From: Dehalococcoidia bacterium
GTDB taxonomy: Bacteria > Chloroflexota > Dehalococcoidia > UBA2979
DNA length: 57,832 nt
Assembly: GCA_009379925.1 (NCBI GenBank)
Contig: WHSU01000019.1
Coordinates: 1 to 57,832 of the forward strand
Reading direction: 5' to 3'
The notes below the pieces were generated by a model. That model ran no database searches, was not told the DNA's origin, and was given only the letters and a program-made list of their open reading frames with translations. Numbering within the stretch: position 1 is the first letter of the stretch; each line of letters begins with the position of its first letter. Position numbers and translations under genes: made by a program. Positions 1-8,825 of this stretch are shown one piece after another.

Positions 1-1
1 C

Positions 2-1054
2 CACGAACTTCGCCAGTTTGTCCGAGCCGTCGCCGTCCAGCGAGCCACCCATCCGCATCGGGTCGTTGGCCAGGATGCCCGCGGGCCGCCCACCGAGCCG
101 GCCGAAGCCCGTCACCTGGGCGCCTCCGAAGTACCGCCCCAGCTCGAAGAAGGAGTCGCGATCCAGCACGTGCGCGAGCATCCGCCGCACGTCGTACGGG
201 CGGCGCCGGTCCCGCGGGATGATCGATAGCAACTCCTCGTCGCGGCGCTCGGGCGGGTCCTCCGGCGTGCAGACGGGCGGCAGCTTCCAGGCGTTGTCCG
301 GCAGGTAGGAGAGGAAAGCGCGGATCTGGCGGAAGGCGTCTTCCTCGTCGGTCGCCTCGTTGTCGACGACGCCGCTCTTGCGCGCGTGGATGTGTGAGCC
401 TCCCAGCTCTTCGCGGTCGATCTCGCGGCCGAGGCCACGCGCGACGACCGGCGGCCCGGCGACGAAGATCTGGGATGTCCCCTTCACCATCACCGCAAAG
501 TGCGCCGCCGCGACGCGCGCCGCCCCGATGCCGGCCACCGAGCCCATGGCGGCGGCCACCACCGGCACCTCCGCCAGCAGGCCCACGATGACATCCCAGC
601 CGCCGTTCGCCGGCACGTACGTACGCCCGATGTTCTCGATGGTGCGGACGCTGCCGCCGCCGCCCGTGCCGTCCACCAGGCGGACCATCGGCACCTTCAT
701 CTCGCGCGCCATGCGCTCGGCGTGGCCGGACTTGCCACCCACGGCGCCATCGGCGGCACCGCCCCGCACGGTGAAGTCGTCCCCGCCGACCACAACGCGC
801 CGCCCACCGATGGTGGCGAAGCCCATCACGTAGTTGGAAGGCGTGAACGACTTCAGCTGGGGGCCGTCATACTCGGCACGGCCCGCCAGGACGCCGCGTT
901 CGCGGAACGACTGTGGGTCCACGAAGCGCTCGAGGCGCTCGCGGATAGTCAGACGACCGTTGTCGTGGTGCCGCTTGACCCGCTCCTCACCGCCGAGTTG
1001 ATAGGCGAGCTGCTTGCGGCTCTCGAGTTCCTCGATCTCCGGGTCCCACGTCAT
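2..1054 (-). CDS. Acyl-CoA carboxylase carboxyltransferase subunit (3' end cut by window)
   Basis: This is the biotin-dependent carboxyltransferase subunit of an acetyl/propionyl/methylcrotonyl-CoA carboxylase type enzyme, which moves carboxyl from biotin to an acyl-CoA in the cytoplasm. The 351 visible residues start at ATG 1054 (MTWDPEIEELESRKQLAYQL) and run off the left edge. The N-terminal crotonase-fold half shows the family signature around GGRRVVVGGDDFTVRGG, then VDGTGGGGSV, GSVAGIGAARVA (oxyanion-type glycine peptide) and FVAGPPVV. The C-terminal half begins near PYDVRRMLAHVLDRDSFFEL. No biotin carboxylase gene is visible here. It fits the acyl-CoA theme of the window, but which acyl-CoA it uses cannot be read from the sequence. 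Confidence 0.9.
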   Translation of the reverse strand, partial: MTWDPEIEELESRKQLAYQLGGEERVKRHHDNGRLTIRERLERFVDPQSFRERGVLAGRAEYDGPQLKSFTPSNYVMGFATIGGRRVVVGGDDFTVRGGAADGAVGGKSGHAERMAREMKVPMVRLVDGTGGGGSVRTIENIGRTYVPANGGWDVIVGLLAEVPVVAAAMGSVAGIGAARVAAAHFAVMVKGTSQIFVAGPPVVARGLGREIDREELGGSHIHARKSGVVDNEATDEEDAFRQIRAFLSYLPDNAWKLPPVCTPEDPPERRDEELLSIIPRDRRRPYDVRRMLAHVLDRDSFFELGRYFGGAQVTGFGRLGGRPAGILANDPMRMGGSLDGDGSDKLAKFV

Positions 1055-1216
1055 CGCCTGCCTCCCTCGCCTCTGTACGCCGGGTCAATCTCACGCGGCC
1101 GGAAGGGCGCGTCAAGCGGGGAGGGCCGCCGGTGTGAATGAGCCGACGCCCGCGGCCGGTGAGCGGTCCGGCGCGGGCGTCGCGGGAGCACGTCGCCGTG
1201 AGGGGCGGCGACGACG

Positions 1217-1402
1217 CTAGGCAGCCTTTCCTGGCGGGCGTCCGTCTGTGTCCTCGGCCGGTGGCGGGGTGTCCGCACGCTGCTGACGCGCGAGGTACCG
1301 ATGGTAGCGGTCCATGGCGGCGTCGGCCGTGCTCTGGTCCCGGAACTGGATCGACGCCCAGCGCCCGAGGTCAAGGAGGTCTTCAGCGGTGATGCGGGCC
1401 AT
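1217..1402 (-). CDS. Small hypothetical protein (61 aa)
   Basis: A 61-residue frame from ATG 1402 beginning MARITAEDLLDLGRWASIQF, predicted mostly helical, with a charged Pro/Asp-rich tail. I do not recognise a family. A longer frame from ATG 1453 (MRGVISESPARVRLEAV...) is possible. Codon composition and the amphipathic helix make it plausible, but no ribosome binding site decides the start. It is divergent from the MscS gene. Confidence 0.45.
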   Translation of the reverse strand: MARITAEDLLDLGRWASIQFRDQSTADAAMDRYHRYLARQQRADTPPPAEDTDGRPPGKAA

Positions 1403-1587
1403 GACCGCCTCCAGGCGGACGCGCGCAGGTGACTCGCTGATTACACCGCGCATCCTCAGACCCCCGTAAGCGGGTTTTCCCTCGGTGTGCCCGCGACTAC
1501 CACCAATCGTGATGACCATGCGGCAACGCGGCTCGACGCGCGGCGGGGATCGAGGGGTACGATGCGCGCACAGCGGAAGGTCATGGT

Positions 1588-2706
1588 TTGGATACACCGG
1601 AGACCCTCGATCGGATGCTGTTCGGGAACCCCCTGGGCGACTGGGTGGCGGGTCTCGCCGTTGGCCTCGTCACCTTCGTCCTGCTGGGCATCGTGCTGCC
1701 GTTCATCGTCGGCCGTGTCGGGCGCCGGTTGCCGGGGGACGCCGGCCGCCTGGTGCCGCGGCTCACGCAGCACGCCAAGCTCGTCTTCCTGTTCTTCATC
1801 GCCACCTATGCGGGCTCGCTCGTCCTTGAGTTACGAGAGCCGGTCAACGACCTGCTGCGCGTGCTCGCCGTGTTCGCGTTCCTGCTCCAGGTCTTGTTCT
1901 GGGGCATCGAGGGGATCACGTTCTGGGTCGAGGACTACCGCGAGGAGCACGCGGACGACCCAGCGGCGCTGACTTCGATTGGCGCGGTCGGCCTAATGGC
2001 GAAGGCGGCGCTGTGGTCTGTGCTGCTGCTGATCGCGCTCGACAACATGGGCATCGAGGTGACCGCGCTGGTCGCCGGCCTCGGCATCGGCGGCATCGCG
2101 ATTGCGCTCGCGGCCCAGAACATCCTCGGCGACCTATTCGCATCGCTTTCGATCGTCCTCGACAAGCCCGTGGTCGTCGGCGACTTCGTGGCGCTGGGGA
2201 CGGAAACAGGCACGGTCGAGCGGGTCGGGCTGAAGACCACGCGTGTGCGCAGTCTGACCGGGGAGCAGCTGGTCTTCTCCAACAACGACCTACTGCAGAG
2301 CCGTATCCGCAACTACGGCCGGATGTACGAGCGTCGCGGGTTGTTCACCCTTGGCGTCGAATACGACACGCCGATCGAGTTGGTGGAGGCGATCCCGGAC
2401 ATCATGCGCGAAGCCATCGAGAACCAGGAGACCACGCGGTTCGACCGAGCGCACTTCGCGCGGTACGCGGACGCCTGGCTCGAGTTCGAGGGCGTCTACT
2501 ACATGCTCGACCCGGACTACTACCTGTTCATGGACACACAGCAGGCCATCAACCTGCACATCCTCCGCGAGTTCCGGGCGCGCGGCATCGAATTCGCCTT
2601 CCCCACCCAGACGCTGCACGTCCTCCGGGGTGGCTCGAACGGCGCCAGCACGGCGCCCGCAGCGACCGCTGGAAGCAACGAGGAGACACGCGGACCGGCT
2701 CGATGA
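1588..2706 (+). CDS. Small-conductance mechanosensitive channel, MscS family
   Basis: Membrane channel that releases osmolytes on hypo-osmotic shock. The 372-residue protein has hydrophobic segments at about residues 18-42, 62-80, 88-109 and 134-152, followed by the pore helix (TM3) at about 157-190. There the Gly/Ala-packed stretch LVAGLGIGGIAIALAAQN and the following LGDLFASLSIVLDKP are diagnostic of MscS. The beta domain follows (VGDFVALGTETGTVERVGL) and then the alpha/beta cytoplasmic domain. The start chosen is TTG 1588, preceded by a GGAAGG-like site; ATG 1615 is an alternative. It is convergent with the TlpA gene, with 7 bases between the stops. Confidence 0.92.
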   Translation: MDTPETLDRMLFGNPLGDWVAGLAVGLVTFVLLGIVLPFIVGRVGRRLPGDAGRLVPRLTQHAKLVFLFFIATYAGSLVLELREPVNDLLRVLAVFAFLLQVLFWGIEGITFWVEDYREEHADDPAALTSIGAVGLMAKAALWSVLLLIALDNMGIEVTALVAGLGIGGIAIALAAQNILGDLFASLSIVLDKPVVVGDFVALGTETGTVERVGLKTTRVRSLTGEQLVFSNNDLLQSRIRNYGRMYERRGLFTLGVEYDTPIELVEAIPDIMREAIENQETTRFDRAHFARYADAWLEFEGVYYMLDPDYYLFMDTQQAINLHILREFRARGIEFAFPTQTLHVLRGGSNGASTAPAATAGSNEETRGPAR

Positions 2707-2713
2707 CCGGACG

Positions 2714-3310
2714 CTACGGCCTCGCGGAGGCCGGCTCGGCCTCAGCGGCGGCGACGCCCTCCTCGAGCAGGCCACCGAAGACGGGGCCTAGCGTCCGTTG
2801 GCGGATGATGCCCTCCGCGTCGATGAAGTAGGTGGCGGGGAGCCCCGGCAGTTGGTAGTGGCGTCCTACCTCGCCCTGGCGGTCAAGCAGCATCGGGAAC
2901 GTCAGGTCGAACTCCTCGAAGAACCCGCGGGCGTGGCCCGGCGGCTCCTCCTCGTTGACCGCGAGGATCACGAGGTCGCCCGCGGCCTCCCGCTCCTGGT
3001 AGAGCGCCTGGAACTCCGGCATCTCCTGCCGGCAGGGGCCACACCATGTGGCCCAGAAGTTGAGCACCACCGTCTGGCCTCGGAAGTCGGAGAGGCGCCT
3101 GACGTCACCGTCCGGGTCCTCCAGGGCGAAGTCCGGAGCGGGCTCGCCCACCACGGGACGGTGGCCGTCGACCATCCCCAGCTCGGCGGCGTCGCCGGAG
3201 AGGAACTCCCGCTGCACGAAGAGGCCACCGACGACCAGGACGATGGCCGCGACGACCGCGTAACGCACCAGGCGGTCGTGGACGGGGGATCCAGTGCGGG
3301 ACGGCATCAT
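2714..3310 (-). CDS. TlpA/ResA-type membrane-anchored thioredoxin
   Basis: Extracytoplasmic thiol-disulfide oxidoreductase of the TlpA/ResA family, used to reduce exported cysteines (for example in cytochrome c maturation). The 198 residues comprise a short N-terminus, a single membrane anchor at about residues 17-32, then an AhpC/TSA-Redoxin fold with GEPAPDFALEDPDG, the active site WCGPC at residues 89-93 and the cis-proline loop LPATYFID around residue 158. ATG 3310 and ATG 3307 are adjacent candidate starts. No cytochrome biogenesis genes lie nearby, so its client is unknown. Confidence 0.9.
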   Translation of the reverse strand: MMPSRTGSPVHDRLVRYAVVAAIVLVVGGLFVQREFLSGDAAELGMVDGHRPVVGEPAPDFALEDPDGDVRRLSDFRGQTVVLNFWATWCGPCRQEMPEFQALYQEREAAGDLVILAVNEEEPPGHARGFFEEFDLTFPMLLDRQGEVGRHYQLPGLPATYFIDAEGIIRQRTLGPVFGGLLEEGVAAAEAEPASARP

Positions 3311-3405
3311 GCAACCAGCGTATCCCGCAGACCCCTCGCGTTCACTCCGCCGGCAACGCTTTGGCCCTACCCCGCACCACGCCACCTCGGTAGCATGTGT
3401 GGTCG

Positions 3406-4227
3406 ATGAGTCCCCTCGACCCGGACGCCCTCGAACCCGAGGCCCTCGACCGTGCTGCGGACATCCTCACAGGGTCGCGCTACGCCGTGGCCCTGGCCGG
3501 CGCGGGGATGTCGAAAGAGTCGGGCATCCCGACGTTCCGCGGTGAGGGCGGGCTGTGGACGCGGCTGGGCGAACCGCCGCTGAACCAGTACCAGACGTTC
3601 GCCTCCGATCCGGCGCGGTGGTGGGAGCGACGCATCGAGGAAGGCCAGCAGAGCGCGCAAAGCGAGTTCGCGCTGGCGCTGGAGGCGGCGCAGCCGAACG
3701 ACGGACATCGCGCGCTGGCCGAGCTAGAGGAGATGGGCATCCTGGCGCACCTGATCACGCAAAACATCGATGACCTGCACCGGCGGGCCGGGCAGCGCTC
3801 GATCACCGAGATCCACGGCAACCGTTACTGGATGCGTTGCACTGGCTGCGGCGCGCGCTGGCCTCGGGAGGAGTTCATCGTCGACCCCGACCACCTGCCG
3901 CCCACCTGTGCGGACGAGCGCTGTGGCGGCATTGTGAAGAGCGACACGGTGATGTTCGGCGAGCCGATCCCGGCGGAGGCGCTGCACCGTTCGGCGCTGG
4001 AGACGGCGCAGGCCGACTGCTTCCTGACGCTGGGCACCTCGGCGGTGGTCTACCCGGCCGCCGGCTACCCCATCGATGCGGCGCAGCGAGGGGTCCCGCT
4101 GATCGAGGTGAACCCGGAGGACACCCCGCTGACGCCGCTGGCGACGGTGGTGCTGCGAGCGCCTTCGGGCGACGCGCTCCCGCGGCTGGTGGAGGCCGTA
4201 CGGGCGCGCCGCGAAGGGCGATCCTAG
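3406..4227 (+). CDS. cobB: NAD-dependent protein deacylase, sirtuin family
   Basis: Sir2-type NAD-dependent lysine deacylase, 273 residues from ATG 3406 (GTG 3397 is an in-frame alternative). The NAD-binding signature GAGMSKESGIPTFRG lies at residues 32-46, TQNIDDLH at 118-125, and the catalytic His is H137 in EIHGNR. A zinc module has Cys145, Cys148, Cys168 and Cys173. The Tyr-x-x-Arg pair that marks class III desuccinylases is not evident in the aligned stretch (WWERR), so plain deacetylase activity is likelier. There is no clear Shine-Dalgarno, and a TAGCAT -10-like box sits 9 bases upstream. The next gene follows almost without a gap. Confidence 0.92.
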   Translation: MSPLDPDALEPEALDRAADILTGSRYAVALAGAGMSKESGIPTFRGEGGLWTRLGEPPLNQYQTFASDPARWWERRIEEGQQSAQSEFALALEAAQPNDGHRALAELEEMGILAHLITQNIDDLHRRAGQRSITEIHGNRYWMRCTGCGARWPREEFIVDPDHLPPTCADERCGGIVKSDTVMFGEPIPAEALHRSALETAQADCFLTLGTSAVVYPAAGYPIDAAQRGVPLIEVNPEDTPLTPLATVVLRAPSGDALPRLVEAVRARREGRS

Positions 4228-4247
4228 TGCTGGGTATCCTCCTGGGC

Positions 4248-5138
4248 ATGGACGACGGACTGCTCCACCTCATCCCCGGGACCGACCCGGAGCGCGGCAT
4301 CCAGGGACCTCGCATCACGGCGGTGGACTACCGCGACGGCCTGGGCATCGCCGCGGACGACGCGGGCGTGTGGGTACACGCGGGCAAGCGCTGGGAGCAG
4401 TGCTGGGAGGGCCAACCGTCCTCGGTGCGGGTAGCGCCGGACGGCCGGCTGTTCGTCGGTACGGCGCCCGCGGGCCTCTTCGTCTCGGAGGACCGGGGCG
4501 CGACGTGGAACGAGTGGGCCGGGTTGCGGAACGTGACGAAGCACAACAACTTCCCCTCCCCGCCCGGCCATAAGGCGCCGTACACGGCCGGGGTCGCCTT
4601 CCCGAAGGAGGGTGTGCTCATCGGCATTGCGGGGGGCGGCTGCTGGCACACGCGCGACGAGGGCGCGAGCTGGCTGCGCCGGTCGGACGGGTTGGACGCC
4701 CAGCTGCACGCGCTGGGTGAACACCCGGAGCAACGCGACCGGGTGTTCGCGACCAGCGCCAGCGGCTTCTACCGCTCGGACGACGGCGGGTTCTCCTGGG
4801 TGCAGTCCCTGGGCGGACTCGACCGCTCCTGGGGCGGCACGTTCGCCATCGTGCCGGGCACGCCGGACTCGATGATCTTCGCGGTAGCCCGGCACGCGCC
4901 CGGGCAGGACGGCGCGCTGTTCCGGTCGCCGAACGGTGGCGTCACGTGGGCGCGCATCATGCTGGACGAAGACGACGAGTGGGAGCGCATCCCGGTGGTC
5001 ACACGGCTATGGGACAGCGAGGACACGCTGTTCGCCGCCGCCGGCGACAAGGTCTGGGGCTCCCACGACGGCGGGCGCAACTGGATGCCGCTTGCGGAGG
5101 GCCTACCCGTCGCGTCCGCGATCGCCGGCGCGCTCTAG
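4248..5138 (+). CDS. Asp-box (BNR) repeat beta-propeller protein
   Basis: Predicted beta-propeller of the sialidase/sortilin-like (BNR, Asp-box) type, 296 residues. Five Asp-box motifs are visible: SEDRGATW, TRDEGASW, SDDGGFSW, SPNGGVTW and SHDGGRNW. No signal peptide is apparent, and catalytic sialidase residues are not recognisable, so this is probably not a glycosidase. Many such proteins are annotated only as WD40/YVTN/BNR-like repeat proteins. ATG 4248 is chosen. GTG 4227 (overlapping the sirtuin stop, with AAGGG upstream) is a reasonable alternative adding seven residues. Probably co-transcribed with the sirtuin gene. Confidence 0.85.
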   Translation: MDDGLLHLIPGTDPERGIQGPRITAVDYRDGLGIAADDAGVWVHAGKRWEQCWEGQPSSVRVAPDGRLFVGTAPAGLFVSEDRGATWNEWAGLRNVTKHNNFPSPPGHKAPYTAGVAFPKEGVLIGIAGGGCWHTRDEGASWLRRSDGLDAQLHALGEHPEQRDRVFATSASGFYRSDDGGFSWVQSLGGLDRSWGGTFAIVPGTPDSMIFAVARHAPGQDGALFRSPNGGVTWARIMLDEDDEWERIPVVTRLWDSEDTLFAAAGDKVWGSHDGGRNWMPLAEGLPVASAIAGAL

Positions 5139-5194
5139 GCCGCCCGCGCGGCATCCGAGCGGCCTCGACGGCCGGCCCACCCCGGCAGAACATG

Positions 5195-5224
5195 GAGAAG
5201 GCCCGGCTTTCGCCGGGCCTTCTC
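5195..5224. terminator. Perfect hairpin between convergent genes
   Basis: A 13-bp perfect GC-rich stem (GAGAAGGCCCGGC / GCCGGGCCTTCTC) with a TTTC loop lies between two converging genes and can serve both strands. There is no strong T-run after either arm. Confidence 0.85.
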
Positions 5225-5248
5225 GCATGGTCCCTGCGCTATGAGTCG

Positions 5249-5614
5249 CTAGCGCCTGGCCGCCACGTAGTGCCGGCCAGCGAACACGAGTCCAGCAGTC
5301 CCCAGGACGAGCAGTGCGATCAGGGAGATCGCCGTGCCGCTGGTGCCGCCGACGATTCCGCCGGTACCAGTGCCACCCGGTGACGGGGCGGTGCCGGTTG
5401 CCGTCGGGCTTGCCGCCTCAGTTTCGGTGGCGGTCGCCGTGCCGGTGGCGGTCGGCGTCGCCTGCTGCACCAGGTTCTCGTTGTCCGGCGTGGCCGGCTC
5501 GCGGGCCGCTTCCGCGGGTGCGAGTGCGGCCACCAGCATCGCAGCCGCCAGCGCCACACCTGCCGCGGCGGCGAGCGCCGTGGCTGCGCGGCTCAATCCA
5601 AAGGCTCTGATCAC
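5249..5614 (-). CDS. Small secreted surface protein with T/A/P-rich stalk and C-terminal anchor
   Basis: A 121-residue exported protein from GTG 5614, chosen because AAGGAG lies 7 bases upstream. It has a signal peptide (residues 8-37, ending near PAEAA), a short acidic segment, a Thr/Ala/Pro-rich stalk (about 52-79), then PGGTGTGGIVGG, a hydrophobic helix (about 94-113) and a basic end HYVAARR. There is no globular domain. The C-terminal module closely matches that of the protein at 28425-29084, which suggests a common anchoring or processing signal. Function unknown. Confidence 0.75.
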   Translation of the reverse strand: MIRAFGLSRAATALAAAAGVALAAAMLVAALAPAEAAREPATPDNENLVQQATPTATGTATATETEAASPTATGTAPSPGGTGTGGIVGGTSGTAISLIALLVLGTAGLVFAGRHYVAARR

Positions 5615-5813
5615 GTGTTCACTCCTTCGTTCTGCCGTGGATCCGAGGCCACTCAGTCGTAGCATCGGTCCCCCTAACCGAGGGGTGATCGCGCGGGTCT
5701 CGGGGCGATTGTTACAGATCCGTGAGGGTAATCCGGGATGCTGTGCAACGTCCTGATAACGGAGTTGAGACGCCATGAGACGTGCTCAGGATGGCCGGTA
5801 GCCCTCCGTGCTC

Positions 5814-6284
5814 TCACGCCCGCGTGCGCAACAAGCGTTCCATCAGCGCATTTACGTCAAGTAACGGCGGGGACACCTCGACGCCGAGGTCGGCGAGGTC
5901 CTGGACCAACGCGGGTTCCGCAGCGGTCAGCATCACGATGCGGGTGGCGGGCGCCACTCGGCGCAACCTAAACGCAAGGGTAGCCGGAGCGGCAGGGGGT
6001 GGCGCGCAGACCACGAGGTCGTACCGGGCCCGGGCGAGCCAGCGAAGCGCCGTCGCAGTCTCCCGGACCACGTCCACGGCCAGTTCCAGCTCCTCGAGGA
6101 TCAGCCGGCAGGCTCGCGTCGTGCGCTCATCGCCGGCGAGCACCAGGGCGCTCCCGCGACGGGCAAGACCGGGGACACGTCTCGTAGCCAGCTGGACCTC
6201 CTCCCGATAGTCATCGGCAGATCGGTCCCTCTGCCGCAGCGCGCCGTCCGCAGTCAGGCCGCTGTCCAGGGCCGCTGGTACCAT
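5814..6284 (-). CDS. Degenerate response-regulator receiver-like protein
   Basis: The C-terminal ~115 residues look like a CheY-type receiver fold: ALVLAGDERTTRACRLILEE for beta1/alpha1, YDLVVCAPPP for beta3, ATRIVMLTA for beta4 and VSPPLLDVNALMERLL at the end. The acidic pair of beta1 and the phospho-accepting Asp at the end of beta3 (a Cys here) are missing, so phosphorylation is unlikely. There is no output domain. ATG 6284 is chosen; ATG 6323 is possible but crowds the divergent endonuclease gene. No partner kinase is adjacent. It may be a pseudo-receiver that binds a protein partner. Confidence 0.65.
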   Translation of the reverse strand: MVPAALDSGLTADGALRQRDRSADDYREEVQLATRRVPGLARRGSALVLAGDERTTRACRLILEELELAVDVVRETATALRWLARARYDLVVCAPPPAAPATLAFRLRRVAPATRIVMLTAAEPALVQDLADLGVEVSPPLLDVNALMERLLRTRA

Positions 6285-6343
6285 GCCCCGGAAGCCGTGG
6301 AGGTCATCGCGGCCGCCGGGCATGGGTGCGAAGGGCGGGACTC

Positions 6344-7222
6344 GTGGAGGGCATTCGGATCGGCGCGCACGTCTCCTCATCTGGTGGCATCTTCACCGCC
6401 ATCGAGCGCGCGCAGGCCATCGAAGCGGAGGCGATCCAGATATTTCCCAGCGCGCCTCAACAGTGGCGCAAGACCAACCACACCCCGGAGGCCATCGCGA
6501 AGTTCCACGACCTCCGCGCCGGCTCCGACATCGGCGATGTCTGGCTGCACAACATCTACCTGGCGAACCTGGCGAACGATGACGCGGAGCAACTCGAGAA
6601 GTCGGTCGACTCGGTCGTCAACGGACTGACCGTTGCCGAGGCCATCGGCGCGAGCGGGCTGGTGCTGCACACCGGCTCGCACAAGGGCAAGGGCCTCGAT
6701 GCCTGCCAGCCCCAAGTGTGTGACGCGCTGGAGCGCATCCTCGAGGCGGCGCCGGGCACGGCCATCCTGGCCCTCGAGAACGCGGCGGGGCACGGCGGCG
6801 TGATCGGCAAGGAGTTCGCGGAGCTGGGCGCGCTCCTCAAGACGGTGGGGAACCCGAGGCTGCAGGTCTGCCTCGACACCTGCCACGCTTTCGCCGCCGG
6901 CTACAACATCCGAGAGCCAGAGGGTCTGGAGATCGCCCTCACCGAGTTCGACGAGGCCATCGGCCTGGAGAACCTGGCCGTCGTCCACGCCAACGACTCG
7001 AAGATGGAGCTGGGTGGCCTGCGCGACCGGCACGAGAACATCGGCGACGGCCACATCGGCGACGATGGCTTCCGCACGGTGCTCGCGCACCCCGCCTTCC
7101 GCGGGAAGTCGTTCCTGCTCGAGGTCCCGGGGATCCCGACGGAGGCCCACCCGAAGGGCGACGGCCCCGACCTGGAGAACGTGCGCCGCCTCAAGCGGTT
7201 ACGGGACGAGGCTCTGGGGTAG
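6344..7222 (+). CDS. nfo: Endonuclease IV (AP endonuclease)
   Basis: Zinc-dependent apurinic/apyrimidinic endonuclease of base-excision repair, 292 residues. Family signatures in order: RIGAHVSSSGG at the N-terminus, QIFPSAPQQW, LHTGSHKGKG, ALENAAGHGGVIG, CLDTCHAFAAGYN, and the metal-ligand region NDSKMELGGLRDRHENIGDGHIG. The length fits the family. GTG 6344 is chosen because it places the conserved IGAHVS motif at the usual distance and is preceded by a G-rich site. It is divergent from the receiver-like gene. Confidence 0.95.
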   Translation: MEGIRIGAHVSSSGGIFTAIERAQAIEAEAIQIFPSAPQQWRKTNHTPEAIAKFHDLRAGSDIGDVWLHNIYLANLANDDAEQLEKSVDSVVNGLTVAEAIGASGLVLHTGSHKGKGLDACQPQVCDALERILEAAPGTAILALENAAGHGGVIGKEFAELGALLKTVGNPRLQVCLDTCHAFAAGYNIREPEGLEIALTEFDEAIGLENLAVVHANDSKMELGGLRDRHENIGDGHIGDDGFRTVLAHPAFRGKSFLLEVPGIPTEAHPKGDGPDLENVRRLKRLRDEALG

Positions 7223-7268
7223 GCCCAACCCTTGTCCGAAGCCCGCCGAGCGGTGCGAGCCCTCGATG

Positions 7269-8429
7269 CTACTCGTGTCCGAGCAGTACGTAGACGAACC
7301 AATTTGCACCCGTGATGGCCGGGTAGTCGAAGAGTGCGTCCCCGCGTAGCGTTACGAGCACCGCACGCCCGTCCACATCGACTTCGACCTCCTCGGTCAG
7401 GCCACCCGCCGTCAGACCGGCACGCCGCGCACGCTCCTCGACCGCCTGTTGCGCCGCCGTCACGCGCGAAGCGATACGGCGGGCGTTCTCCGCGGCATCT
7501 TCTGGCGTCTCATTCACCACGACGGCAGCCATGAATGGGGTCTCGCCGTCATAGCCAGGGCCGAACGCCATGACGATGTACGGCAGCAGCAACTCACCGC
7601 CGAATTCTTCGCCCGACAGGTCGGGCGTCTGGTCGGTGACCCAGGCCTTCAGGACGCCGAGGTCCTCGAGCTGCTCCGCGGCGATCCGGAAGTCCTCGTT
7701 GTCAGCCAGCGAGCCGTCGCCCTCGGCGGCATCGACCATCGACTGGACGTCGCCCGTCGAAAGCGCTCGCATCAGCGCGCCATCGGACACGGCCAGCCGG
7801 CCGCCACGACCTAGCTGGTCGAACATCGGCGGGTGTAGCCGCATCGAGACGTCCTCCGCTCCGTCCTCACCCCACGCGTAGATGCGCCAGCCGCCGCGGT
7901 CCTCGATGTCAGCCGCCGGGCACTCGGCACACACATCGAGGTGCGCCTGCAGTTCGTCGGGATCGAAGGAGCCGTGAGCAGCACTGAGTAGTGTCGGCGC
8001 AAGGCCGCCGGAGATCCAGTCATCGACGTCAAGCGGGCTGATCCCCAGCGACTGGTACACCACGGGCGCGAACACTCCGAGATAGGCACTGTCCGGGCCA
8101 GCGAGGAGGAACCGTGGCTCGACCGACGGGCTGCCGTCGCCCGGTGCGAGCGCGACCGCGTACTCGACGAACCCTCCCAGGTTGAACTCTCCGTCCACCT
8201 CAGCCTGAGGTACCTGAATTCCGAGCTGGCCACGCATGGCCTCGACATCGCCCATCTCCACGGCGGCGCGCACGTCGGGGCGGTCGGGCATCAGGCGTAG
8301 CAGTTCGACGAAGACTCCGGGATCGGCGGTCGCCCCGGAGGGGTCCCCATCCGCGTCGCATGCAGCGAGGAACAGGGCTGCAAAGCACGCACCCAGCAGA
8401 AATGAGGCGCGCACACCTCGGCTCGCCAT
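7269..8429 (-). CDS. Lipoprotein of unknown function (386 aa)
   Basis: A predicted lipoprotein: N-terminal signal sequence with lipobox LFLAAC (Cys24), then an acidic soluble domain to residue 386. The body contains alternating beta/alpha stretches and ends GANWFVYVLLGHE; a CAEC pair (LDVCAECPAADIED) is the only Cys-rich spot. I do not recognise a family. It resembles the broad class of secreted DUF3352-like proteins, which also have residues about removal of a dataset bias in scores and a helical VTAAQQAVEERARR segment, but this is a weak impression. It lies just downstream of, and is transcribed in line with, the small gene at 8434-8748. Confidence 0.75.
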   Translation of the reverse strand: MASRGVRASFLLGACFAALFLAACDADGDPSGATADPGVFVELLRLMPDRPDVRAAVEMGDVEAMRGQLGIQVPQAEVDGEFNLGGFVEYAVALAPGDGSPSVEPRFLLAGPDSAYLGVFAPVVYQSLGISPLDVDDWISGGLAPTLLSAAHGSFDPDELQAHLDVCAECPAADIEDRGGWRIYAWGEDGAEDVSMRLHPPMFDQLGRGGRLAVSDGALMRALSTGDVQSMVDAAEGDGSLADNEDFRIAAEQLEDLGVLKAWVTDQTPDLSGEEFGGELLLPYIVMAFGPGYDGETPFMAAVVVNETPEDAAENARRIASRVTAAQQAVEERARRAGLTAGGLTEEVEVDVDGRAVLVTLRGDALFDYPAITGANWFVYVLLGHE

Positions 8430-8433
8430 GGGA

Positions 8434-8748
8434 CTAGCTCGGGCGGACCGTCCGGGGTTGCCCGGCCATCGCGAGGAACTCGTCCTCCCAGTGGAGGATC
8501 TCCTCGATCACGGTGGGGGTGACGGCGCCTTCCTTCACGGGGACTCCATCTTCTTCAAGCATCAGCACCAGGCGTTCCGTCATCGCGTGGTGGCCCATCT
8601 GCTCGTCGCCGGTCTCCTGGCGGACCCGGTGCTCGAACTCCATCACAAGGTCGACCAGCTCGGCGGGGACGAATCCGCCGAGGTCTTCGCTGACCATCTC
8701 GGCGATCCAGTCGGCGCCTTCCTCGGCGATTCGCTTGTCCATGGACAT
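8434..8748 (-). CDS. Small conserved-looking helical protein (104 aa)
   Basis: A 104-residue acidic, helical, soluble protein, for example LVDLVMEFEHRVRQETGDEQ and TPTVIEEILHWEDEFLAMAG. I cannot name a family. ATG 8748 is preceded by GAGGGAAG at suitable spacing; ATG 8742 is two codons inside. Its stop is 4 bases before the start of the lipoprotein gene, so the two are likely co-transcribed. Confidence 0.65.
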   Translation of the reverse strand: MSMDKRIAEEGADWIAEMVSEDLGGFVPAELVDLVMEFEHRVRQETGDEQMGHHAMTERLVLMLEEDGVPVKEGAVTPTVIEEILHWEDEFLAMAGQPRTVRPS

Positions 8749-8825
8749 ACGCGGTGCTTCCCTCCAGCGCACTCGATGCTAGAGGAGCAACGGGGCTCGG
8801 ACAACGTATGTCGGGATGACAGGCG

